A stretch of 64,000 bases of DNA, from contig CM034613.1 in NCBI GenBank assembly GCA_020091685.1, positions 18,741,240 to 18,805,239 on the forward strand, read 5' to 3'. Shown here in pieces: positions 11,701-23,700 of this stretch (positions within the stretch are counted from its first letter, which is position 1; each line of letters opens with the position of its first letter). A program made the position numbers and the translations under genes. Source of the stretch: Lutjanus erythropterus (taxonomy: Eukaryota; Chordata; Actinopteri; Lutjaniformes; Lutjanidae). The notes under the pieces are model-generated. The model was not told the origin of the DNA. It ran no database searches and saw nothing but the letters and a program-made list of their open reading frames with translations.

Positions 11701-14700
11701 TTAAATTGAAGAATCAAAGAATCATCATATTTGCTCTTCAGACTATTCTTGTCTATGCAATAGAAATGAGTTGCATTTTAAATTTTAATATCAGCTTCAA
11801 TGACATTTATCGCACACAACAGAGTTTGACAATCCAACAGCAGCATAAGAAAGAAAGAAATGCTAAAACTAAAAACAGAGACACAGAAGACATGGCACAC
11901 AAGCTTCACTGACAACGTTAGAGCACATTTAAAATAAGTGGGGGTGTATCTGGATCACCACAGGCACCTGTTCTTGATCGTTTTTACATCTACGTCGGCC
12001 AAACAGCCGTGTCTGAGCGTGACTTATGTGACCGAATTGCATGCCCTGACGCGAAGCCAAGATACACCTCCAGTGAAAAACCCCACAGCAAAACAAACCT
12101 GTAGGGTTTTTGCGAGAAAGCTAAAGTTTGTTCAATGCTAACACACAAAATCTAGAGCAGTGTTTTTTGTTTTGTTTTGTTTTGTTTTTTTTAATCAAAG
12201 CCCTGTAAAAACCCTCAAGGGTGAATACTGGGATTCCAGCTTAGTGCAAGTCCATTACTTCTAACTCTCCAATCATAAAGTCGCTTTCTGTTTCTGGGGA
12301 AGGTACAAAGATGTGCAACTTCACAGTTTCTCCAGGACCAGACATGAATAAAAAAAAAACACTGCTCCAGCCACAATGTTAAAGAATGAAAAGAAGCTAG
12401 CACACCTTGTGTGTTGTACATGCCCAGAGGGTTGTTATAGACTGCCGATTCCCCAAGCAATGTATTATAGGGATTGTTAGTGCCATGAGGACGTAGGAGT
12501 GCATTAGGTATAAGATGGTTAGCCATAGCCCCTGGAGCAGCCAGAAAGAGACAGAGTGATACAGAAAGAAGAAACAGAAGAGAACAAGAGTGCAGAGACA
12601 GAAAAAGGTAGGTGGGCAGATAAATTGAGATATAGACAGAGAGAAAGAGAGAGAACATACATATCAGTTGGGCAGATGCAGCTGAGCAATGACAGCCATT
12701 AACATCCAAATGATCACATGATCATTAATGTGAGGGGTTGTTGCTACATGAAAGTGGCAGAGCTGAACTGACATGGCTAATGGGACCGATGGAAAGTGTG
12801 TTAATTGTATTGTTAATGCCGGCCATTAATGCTGAGCCTGTTTTTGTGCTCCACATACAGGCAGCATACTCATGTCAGCAGACATAAATTACATAGAAGC
12901 ACCGACACGGTCAAGACAAAACACGTACTGCTACATTTTTAGACTCAAACAGGACAGAATACAATCATCAAACCACCATTTGGTCGACAGCGCTCCAAAT
13001 TATTGTAAATGACTGTTTGCTGCACACCCTCTACAAGACTGCAACAATTAGCAAGGAACTGTCAAGCTCTGATGAAGTGGTGTGCAGGGGGCTGTGTCTC
13101 TTTCAAAGATAGAGAAGACACCAGCAAAACTCAAGAAGATTAAATCATGTAATGGTCTGCTCTAATGTAAGAGGAAACTGACCCTTCCTAAGTCCTGCCC
13201 CTTTTTGCTGCATGCTCCAATAACAGAGCAAGCCTCAACTTTCTCCTGTCTTGACTCCTGTACTTAGATATGCTATTTGCTACACCTGTCTATGCTGAGC
13301 TAGTTAACAATTGATGCAGACTGGCTAGCTATTTGCTAACATTAGCTATCAGATGTAACAAGCTAAAGACTGATGTAAATTAGCAAGCTAGTTAGCTAAT
13401 ATATGACTCTGTGTAGACAATATATGCCACTTTTTCCACAAACATCTTATAACCATTTTCAAAATTTGATTTGAAATTTGAATTTAAATTTCAATGTAGG
13501 TGAGCCTAGCACATTAACATACCTGAGTACAGGAAACACAAAAGGAGAAAGCTGGCCGAGGTTCTGCCAAGCTTTATACTGTTATTGGAGTACAGAGCAA
13601 AAAAGGGCAGAATTTAGGAAGGGTCAATTGTTAGCATATCTGGCTAACTAGCTTACTAGCTACAGTAATAACGAGTGTAATTTCAAAAGCCAAGGAGAAT
13701 ATTATGGTTTATTGCTTATTATTATACTATTACTATCTACTGTGTGTTATTTTCCAACTGTGTGGAAGCAGATCCTCAATGCTCTTAGTTTTAACATCAG
13801 CTAATATTAGCATTTCTTTAAAGAATAAAATGAGACAGCGTTACATATGACGCTGGTCTTTAAGTGCAAACACGCTGTTTAAAATATGACAAGTATGTAA
13901 GCTAAGCAGTCAAACAGGGTTAAGTTACCAGAATAATAAGTCTGACGTTGCATTTTTCCTCATTATTATTTTCAACTAGCTCGTGATGCTAATGTTGGCT
14001 TAATCAGCTTGCTAGCTACAGCTGATCAGCTGAAATTTCAACCTGCAAAATTACTTGCAGCTGCCTAGAAATGAGAGGCTTGCTTTTGTTTACTTCTTTC
14101 TGAAATCAAGGGCCCATTGTTTCAAAAATAACTAAGAATTTTCGAGTGGTAAATCTGCCATCATTATCACTGTAAACAGCATATGTGCAGAGCGAGAATG
14201 AACAGCTTTACAGACATAGTAACGGCCTAGCAAATGGCCACATACTGAACTATTATTATTGCTTGTGGCAAAGCCAATCTTGTGAGCTGAAGTGGTGTAA
14301 TATTTCCTTTTCTCCACAGAGCAAAGTTCACATTTGGTCTGATTCTCTTATGTGCCATTGCTGAAATAACCTCTGAATGAAGCGACACGTCCTCTCTTTA
14401 GTCAAGATGGTCATTACTTTTGCTCGAGCCTCGCCTCCTTCACACAAACAGAACAGAGGCTCATTTTCTATTTATGCGATGCTTGTCCTCACATACTTGC
14501 TGTCAGGATCTTGCCCGAATGACTCATCAGTTTCCCAACCACATACTACTACACCAAAGCAACCTTCACAGTCTGAGCCCCGTGATTAGCTGCAGATTTG
14601 AAGGCTGCAATCTTAAACATGAATGGTGCAGATTCCCTGATGTTTGTTTTTCTTTGCTGTTGATAAAAATAATTTATTTTCAAGTGCTTGAATACATTAT

Positions 14701-17700
14701 GCGGAATATCAAGTATGCTGAAAATATTTGTGACTTGCATTCATTTCCTGTTTACAAGATTTTTTTCCCCCCTGTCAATGTGATATGATGCTATTATTTT
14801 TAAAGCAGCCAAATTCAAGACTTATGAGGGCGAAACACGTGCGTGCCTCCACGATGCACTATGCCAGAGCGGGTAAACATCTTTTATCTGAGGTACGAGT
14901 ACACAGCAATTAGATTCTCTGGCAGAGTGTACTGTTCTTTTCTAATGCTCTGAATCTGTCACACCAATGGAGGAAGATTTTTATGTTACCTTGTGACTCC
15001 CCTCATGTTTTCAAAAGTTGGTCTCCTACTTTTTGACGCCGTTCTAATTGCAGAAGTATTTTCTTTCTCGGAAGTCTCTCCTTAATTAAATCTTAAAAGA
15101 GGCTGATTCTGACTAATCTTTCAGCATTTTAAACATTTTTTATATGAGTTTACTATTAATTAGACCTATTATAATTTTGTTTGGAAATCAGAAGGTTGTT
15201 TTGATTAAAAAAAACAGTAATTTGCTGTTGCTGCTTGCCCTAATTACAGTGTATTCCATAAGCGCTGCATTCTTCGAATGACAGTTCCCCCACTTATTGT
15301 GTCTGTGTTTGAGAAATTGGACAATTTCCAAAACCACACTGATTGTGTGGTGCAATAATCCTGAATGCTGGGATAAATTGAACATGCAAGGCTATCAAGA
15401 TGATTGCATGATGATTCCGCTCTTGAGAAGAGCGCAATGAGAGTGTCAGCTGCGAGCTCACACTCAGGTGCAAAGAGAGGGGGAGACGCCGGGGAGGGGA
15501 TGGTGGGCGGAGAATGAAAAGGACAAATCAGCAAGAAATACTCGCTCCTCGACACATAATTCCTTAATAACAACACAGGAACAGCCACGGATAAGTGCAA
15601 CTCTATTTGCATCTGTTCTGTATGATACTTGTGGTGGCTCTTGAGCTCCTCTGAGTGTTGTTTGTATCAGAACCAACCAGAAGCAACTGTCTTCACTAAA
15701 TTTTTGAGTTTTAAAGGAGAAATCTGTAAGATATGTATTGTAATAAATAATAAAATTATCATGATATGTTATCAGAGATCAAGGAAAAATGAGTTGAAAT
15801 ATTTTCTTCTCTTACATCAATGCTCCAGCTGTGATATCCAGCATTGAAATTTCTATTCCAGGCCAGAATAACTTGTTTTTGTTTGCCTGTTTCATGTTAA
15901 TTAGCATTAAAATTAATGCTGAATGTTCGCCAAACGAGTAAGCATCTGTTTATGAGTTGTAAGAAATTATTAATAATCTTTTAGAAAGAGTAGATGTTTA
16001 TAACTGTTAAATTGAGAAACATGTTAATGGAGTCTGGCAGGCAGTCACTGAACTCAAACTCCAGAGTGTGTATTTTCAGAGCAGTGCACACGTCCTGCGC
16101 TCCTGCAGAGCTTCTGCAGCCTGCAGAGCGACTCTGGGGAGTCTTTAGATAGACTTGAATCTTCAAATTTTAGAAATCCCAAAAAATCTATATTTCAGAA
16201 ATCTTTCTCGGTGAGCTTTGTATCCAATTTGCCATTATTTGGGTGCTTGAAAATTAAATGGTTGAATAAAATTTCAAAAATGCTAAACTCAGTTTAGAAA
16301 AGTAAACTATAAAAAGCAGAAGCTAGAGAGCTTATTTCAGGCGCACTTGCACCGAGCCAAGGATATAATTAAAAAGCCTTTATCAGTCCCACCAGAAAGT
16401 TGTGGTGTTGCAATCACAACAATTAACACAAATTCAACCAATACCTGTGAATTCTCAATGACCTTGAAATTTTGAAAAGAAACCAAGGTTTATCATTGTT
16501 ATTGACTTTTATCAATGCACTTTAACATTTTATAATTTAGAGCTCCACAAAGATCTGGTGGACTTTTTGGTAAGTTTACCTGGAACAGTCGGAGCAGAGT
16601 GTGGTTTTTTTTTCTTCTAGAACAAGCCGACTTTAAATTTTAATGAATTTTAATGAATTATACAAGAAAAAAAATGCAGTGTTTTTCACTCGCTCCCACA
16701 ATTTCATTGCAAAAAACACTGCAAAATGCATTTTAGAAAAGCTACCATGAAATCATGCATTTTGGGCCATAACAATCCCCCCCAAAAAGCCTGCTTTATT
16801 GGTTAGGGCATATCAAGGTTAAAAATACGATTGCAATTTTTTTTTTTTAGTTCATTTTAAAACCTGAGAGAGTGAGTTTGATTCAAAACTAAAAAACTGG
16901 CTGTAAATTACAAGTTTTCTCAACCTTTTTTTCCTGTAAGTTTGGACCTGAATGAGAAAACAGTTGCTCATGAGAGCTCAAGAGTGTTTCACCATCACAA
17001 GTATCATATGGAACAGATGTTTTGAATTTAAGAGTTTTCTCCACTTATTTTTTTTTTTTTTTACAGTGCTGGTAAGAAGCCAGGGGTGTAAAATTAATAA
17101 TCTCTCTCCGCCTTTTGCCTTTATGGAGGATCCATGTAGGCTTTTCCTCAACAGCCAACCTACCGCCCCGATTCAGCCTCTCTACAACGTATAAAGGCTG
17201 TGTCTGTTGATGGTGCTAAGCTGAGTGCCTAATTATTGAGATCCTGACACTTCCCCCCCCGTGTCGAACATTAATCCATCATTGTAACTATGCATTAGTG
17301 TCTACGCAAGCAGGCGCCCAGAGCGAATTTAGAGAGTGAGCAGTGTGGAACTCGAGCCCTCCATCAAGAGATGCGATGAGCGGGGAGAGTGTTAGGGAGC
17401 GTTGCCAGCCATTTGCTACTTGATGTCAGATGTAGTCTGCTATCTATTTTTCCTGTATAACCTGAGAGACCGCGAAGTTAACTCTATTCACCGCGCTGCT
17501 GTCAAATGCATTATGGTAAAATACTTTTTATTAACGTGTTTCGGAGAGGGGAATTCCACTGAATTGATTTTTTTGGTTGTTATTCAGCACTTTTTCCTGA
17601 GAGTATGCCCAGGTTTTTGCAGTCAGATGGAATGATGTTCTATTGCTTGACAGGGGGAGAAAAATAATGACGGAATTCTACCCACCTGAAACAAGAATTT

Positions 17701-20700
17701 TTCAGAAACAGTTTGAGTGAATGCATGATCTATCAAAATTACACTTTTTTTTTATTGTTCAGAGGAAATGAAATCCTTTCTGTGCACTCCTTTAAATTAC
17801 TTTACGGTAGAAATTATTTGCTGAGGCTTCAAAATAACAGACGTAATGAACAATTTTCTGCAGCAGCATGACACCAAAGCGGGATTTTATCCTTTCAAAT
17901 CAATGCCTTGTATTCACCGTCACGTTCTCTTTCATCCAGGCAAAATATGTTGACAAACACACCCAGATATTTGAGCGTTAGATGGCGACTGACAGCAGTT
18001 CTGACGCTTCTCATATTTAAGAACTTGATTGAGTATTTGGTGATAATTGGCAGGTTTGCTTTGAATTTTTATCATCTGATATTTCTAAGCAAATTTTCAT
18101 GAAATGACTTATTTGCCTTGACTTGAGATGTTGTGTCCCACCTTTACTTATAAAAAAAATACTCTGAAGAAGAAGTGACGTTAAATGGAAAACAGCCATA
18201 ACTCACTCAGTCTTGAGAACTGATACAAAACCGTATTTTGAAGGGGTTTTAATTTTTACCCTTCAATTATGCTGAGAAAATACATTTTTCCCAGTAGGAT
18301 ATGATTTGTCCCAGTTCTCAAGAATGAGTGAACTACAACTCCGGAAAATAGTGAGAACTAATGTGTTTTATTAGTCATGAAGTCTAAAGTGAAGACCGGT
18401 GTATTGAGGAGTCATTAAAGTAAATATCTGCTGCAGGACCAAGTACCTCTGTTGAGTGACGCAGAGCTGTTGATGTCACCGGTCATGAAGGAGGACTCAG
18501 ACTGTTTTCTGACCGTGTCGTTCCACATGCGACGGATGCGGCTCTGCGGAGACAAACAGCATGTCAAAACATGTCACAATATCCACTTTAACACAGCTAA
18601 AAGTATTTTCTTTTAAACACAATGAAGTCTAAGACATGAAGCACCATCAGCTTTTTAATCAAGTATTTAAACTCTAGTATATGAAACATGTCAGCTGAGG
18701 GGATAAGTAACCTCCAATTAAAGATGAGCATTAGTACTGGGATAGGTGGAGTCAATAATAAAGTCATCAGTCAAGCTCTCCAAATCAGCGTCTCGGGTTG
18801 CAAAGGCTCAATCCGAGAGGGTTCATCCTGGTTAATTATGATGGAGTCCCACGGGCTGTTGCACAAGCTAAGGGTCTGGATATCCAACCACGGAGCTGAC
18901 TACTCTGTCCTGTGCCAGAGGGGCTTGGCAGAAGATTTCAGATTAATATATAACAGGGTTTGGTGATGGTGGAAAGAAAATAACGTTTAAAATCATTTGT
19001 GATGAAATGCTTCACTTAAAGGAGACTTTCAGCTTATTGCAACAAAAGTCTTATTTTTGTGGTTTTGATCATAACTCCTGTTTTAATAAGAACACTGATC
19101 TTTAAACTGCTTTAACAAAATATTTATTGTACAACATAATAGTAGAGTCAAAGCTAAAAAGCACAGGTTTAAAGGGACATATTTTCTTTCTTACCTGTAG
19201 TGCTATTTATCCATATAGATTGTTCTGGTGCGAGTTGCACAGTTTTTGTCCAGTCTGCCTTGTTGCGCATATAATGGAACTAGGTCGCACTTGACTTGTC
19301 GTGCTCAAAACGCCAAAAAACACATTTGAAAGACTCGACAGCAATGTCTCTTTCTCATTAGCAGCAACCAGTCAGGCTAAAGACAATTAAAAACTGGGGT
19401 TTCAAATCTGTTTCAGAGCTGCGGGGCAGGAAGTGACGTGATGAATGTGATCAGATGATTGATCGTGTTTTCTTTTGGTTGCAAGTCGCCTCGAAGTTAG
19501 CTCCTAAGTATTAACACTAATTAGCTAGCTGTGCTGCTACATAAACACAATACATAAACGAGGACTTTTACTTCTTTTCTTTTACAGCAAATGCAACACA
19601 CAACTTTTCAGTAGCTATAATGCTACACCCAAGCTATTCTACACACTTCTTAAGTCGACTTAAACAGCCTCAGTAGCAGCGTCTATCTTGTCCATAGCAG
19701 TCACCGTTTTTGTCATTACTCCTTCTTGACAACAGCTCGACAAAGGCATTAATTCCACCCGGTAGAGCTGATCGTCTAATCAATAGTCCCCCTGTGGTGC
19801 TCGTTTGTCGTTTATTTTTCAATCGAGAAACTGCTGTTACATGTCACAATGCCAGACCAGAGAATCAGTCAGCACCGTGGAGTGGGCGGATCTGAAGGTC
19901 TGGACCCTGGCAAGTCATCTGTCTCACCACGCAGGAGGAAGTGAGCATCTACTCACGGACAAGAGGTTAAAGCTCAACCGAGGAGGATGCCGTTAAAACC
20001 TACATCCTGTGCTGTCCTAAGCAGGGGACTCTCATCCGTGAAAAGGTGCACGCTTCTTCTTACGCGGTGATACGGTTCTTTCCACTGAAAGAAGATATTT
20101 GAAACTGCTCGCAACAAGGGCTGTGGATTATCTTGAGTAACCAGGTCATTTTTTTGCCATCTTGTTCCATTATATTTGAGAGGAGGCAGACAGATATACA
20201 TAGCTTGACAGGTAAAAGGAAAAATATGCATTTTTGATTTTGGGGTGAACTGCCCCTTTAAGAGTAGAGTCAGGCATTGAGGCAGTGCTTTAAAGAATTG
20301 TTTTTCTGTGATTGCCTTCAACATCTCAGACAGTTTTAAGCTTAATTAAGTCATTGCCATCACTACATTTGTAGCAACCGCCGCAGCACCTCAGCTAATC
20401 TGTCCCCTAAACTCTCCATGAACGGCCGATGTTCAGGTTTTTGTTCATAAAAGCTTCATAAACGATGTGAAAAATTCCCCACGCACGGGATCAATACCGC
20501 ACGTCCCCTGTAGGCATTTCTGTGTCAACTCCAGGCGACACGCGGCAGCTCATATATTGTTCCAGCGACGTACGCTGACGCAGCTGATCTCATTAACATA
20601 TTGTACATCGTGCAGTCCCCGGCACCGGAGGCACAGATGGGTTGAAAATGACACTGCTGTTTCTTCTTGTTTTTTTGGACAGATAAAACCAGTTCATAGC

Positions 20701-23700
20701 CAACGGGTTCGAATGTACTTTGCTGATTACACATTCATTTCGAAGCCGCGGAGTTTGCAGCGAACAACCACGTCTTTCTGAGTGTTTCCATTCCTGTCTT
20801 GCTCATATGGAGCGACTGAGCATGAGGTTAGAGCCGTCTTGTCAAAGCACTGTGTATAATTAAACACTTTGATCTGTAGGCAGAATCCAGCTTGTATCGT
20901 GGGTTGCCACTGCATGCTCGACTCTGAGGACTATTTATAATTGAACACTGGAAGGAAATCACACTCTTTAGAATATGGATATGATGTTCAATTACAGTGT
21001 ATCACAGCAATACATCCTATCCTTCGTGTCAATGTGGGAGGAATGCATTAAAACAATTTCACTTTACAGGGAGACTCACCACTGACACACAGAATTCACA
21101 TATTTTGGCAGAGACGATCAAATCTGCATTCGTGAGCAATTCCTCTCAACGCCCGAGCCAATGCTTTAGTCAGCGTCGCTGTACCAACATGCAGGCTGCT
21201 CCGCTGAGAATGAATCGCAGCCTGACTTTTTGTACTTAACTCAACAAGCACTACATTTTCCCGCTATCGCTTCCAAACAAGAACATATGCTGTACATCCT
21301 TGAAATCTATCAGGCATACCTACACAGTCACCTTAATAATCTGTTCTTGTTTGCACTGTGAGGAGGTGCGCATCTGCGTAGTGTCACAGATTATTATCTA
21401 GGAATAAGTCGACCTGGCTTCAAGCTATGCGGGCCGACTGCCTAAAGATAGAATTCTGTGGTATTCCAAAATCACACTGTAAAAAAAAGTTGAGTTGAGA
21501 AAGCTTGAAAAGGTAAAGCGACCAGCTGAGTTCACTCAACTGAGGCAAATCTATCAAGTCAGCTTCACTCAAAGTGCTACCTTAAGTTTGTCAAACTTAA
21601 CACATAGTTTCCAGTTTTTCAAATGTAATAATTGCATTTTTCTTAACTTTTTCTTAACTTTAAGTGAACTTAAGCACGAGTAATGAGTAATGTTAACTTT
21701 GACTAACTTAAAATAGTACTTTGAGTGAACTTCTTAACCTAAATTGACACAAAAAATTTGCCCTTTGTTGAATGAACTCAAAAAGACTTTACAAGTAGCG
21801 TCTTACTTTTCCTTTACTTTCTACTTTAAAAGTTTTCTCAACTTTTTTAACAGTACAAACAAGCATTGATTTGTCCTGGTTTAAACAAAATTAAAACAAG
21901 AATCAAAAAAGTAAAAAAGGAAAAGAAAGGAGACCTGTGACCCTGTGGAGTAACGTCCGGGAGCGCGAGAGGCGGTGCCTTTTCCAGAGCCGATGGAGCT
22001 GTCCACACTTTTGCCACTGCAGCAGTGAGTGCGCAGACATTTTCCATACTCCTTACGCACCTGTGTGAAATTAAAGCACAGGTACATTATGTACAAGCTA
22101 ACGATTAGACCAAATCCAGGGATTACAGTCTCAGGGCTTTTCGTACATTTGGAGATGTTCTTCTGGTAAATTCACTGAAGCATGAAATGAATTTAAAGAT
22201 GCAGTCAACTGATGTCTGGTTATACAATTTCGCAAAAGAAGAGAATGAATCCATACCTTCTTCTGCAGCACACAGTGGAAGATGAAGATGAACATTCCCT
22301 GCAGGGAGTTGAAGATGGTGAACAGGTAGGCCATGACCACCGTGCTCTCGTTGACGTACATCAGGCCAAAGGCCCAGGTCAGACCCAGCAGACACAGCAA
22401 GGCAATGGCCCCGATCACCCACGATCTGGAAAATAAACAAACAGCCATCTCACCAACCTTTCCACGAGGTCATTATATTCAAAGTGTTTCAAAAACCGGC
22501 CGTGAACTCATGAGAAGCAGCTTTTTTGTACTAATTGAATATTTTGGAGGTATGGCTGAATTAAAAGCCACATCTTTAGCAGGAGCGTGTGCTCCCACTG
22601 AATAATGAAAAGAAATCAGTTCAAGGTCGTTTAATCCACAGCTGAAAATTCACGGTTTTGCTATGAGAGGGGAGAGATGGCACAAAACAAATGAGGAGGG
22701 AAAAGAAACTGATGAGAAATGACAATGGATTTAATCTTCATTCTAAGTTTCTGACAATACCTTTTCCTTCCCTTATTTGCCCTCTTTCAGGCGATGCCCC
22801 CGACGATTTGAAAAGCCACAGACGATCATAAAACTGCAGATTCATATATACGATAATGGAGGTCCGTATAAATGGGAGGGTAACAAATATGGCATTTTCA
22901 TTAGAAGACTATTTACATGAGTACATTACATGTTGGATTGTATTGCCCGGGGGTTGGGATAAGTGTCTTGTAAATTCTTACTCAAGCTGAAAGGTTGAAC
23001 TGAGATAAACGCCCTTGAGAATGCCGAGTCTATTAAGAATGAAGGGCTCTATCTTGGTGCGAGCACACTGCGCAGAGAAAGAAGTGGCTTTTTTTTTTTT
23101 TTCACCTGCACCCTTTTGGCATTTTGGTGACTCCCTGTGCGCCGCAGTGGGCGAGGCAGAGTTAAGATTAATATCTGATTCTTGCCGGCATCTGTCATCC
23201 ACAACAGCCTGCATGTATGAAGATCTTCCCTTTGAGCTGATTAAATCCTTTTACAGCCATCTGAAGGCGGCAGTTATGTTTTCACTCTGCAGGCTCTAAT
23301 GTGAGTGCCACGCTTTGTCAAAGCACAATTATACACACCAGAACGATCAAGCAATCTTGATTAAATATTGCGCAAAAACTACCTGATGGTCTACAGTTAA
23401 CTCCTCAGCTGTTGTGCACAGAGGTTTGTTATATCTCTGCTCCAAGCTTCCAAATTAGTTTATGGTATAATACCGAAAGGTGGAAGCCACGGGTCAAGTG
23501 ACAGCTGAGAACAACACATGGTGGATCAGAATGACGACTGCTCATATAACTTGGTTACATTTCATAAGAACGTCCCTGTGAACACGCCTTTAAGTGTAGA
23601 ACTCCTGCGGACTGTCTTACGACTGTTTTTCTCATGCAAAACTTCAGCCCAAACCTGATGTAGGCCTTCTTTGGGTGTGTACCTTCTTGTTCTTTGAGGA

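Larger units (their letters stand above)
12532..18446 (-). other. adgrl3 intron upstream of the 42-codon cassette
   Basis: About 5.9 kb. It contains a 448-bp terminal-inverted-repeat element (13179-13626) and a palindrome at 18204-18330. The remainder is AT-rich and I see no coding exon in it. An unrecognised species-specific cassette cannot be excluded. Confidence 0.6.
18544..21934 (-). other. adgrl3 intron with two large repeat elements
   Basis: About 3.4 kb, largely taken up by a TTAA-flanked element (19169-20261) and a short transposon-like element (21475-21854). No exon was recognised in the rest. Its donor (gtctcc) is weak. Confidence 0.65.

Noticed and set aside
12532..12709. Open sequence upstream of the 42-codon cassette on the minus strand
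   Set aside because: It is the C/T-rich polypyrimidine region translated as Leu/Ser/Phe; the acceptor at 12532-12533 places it in the intron.
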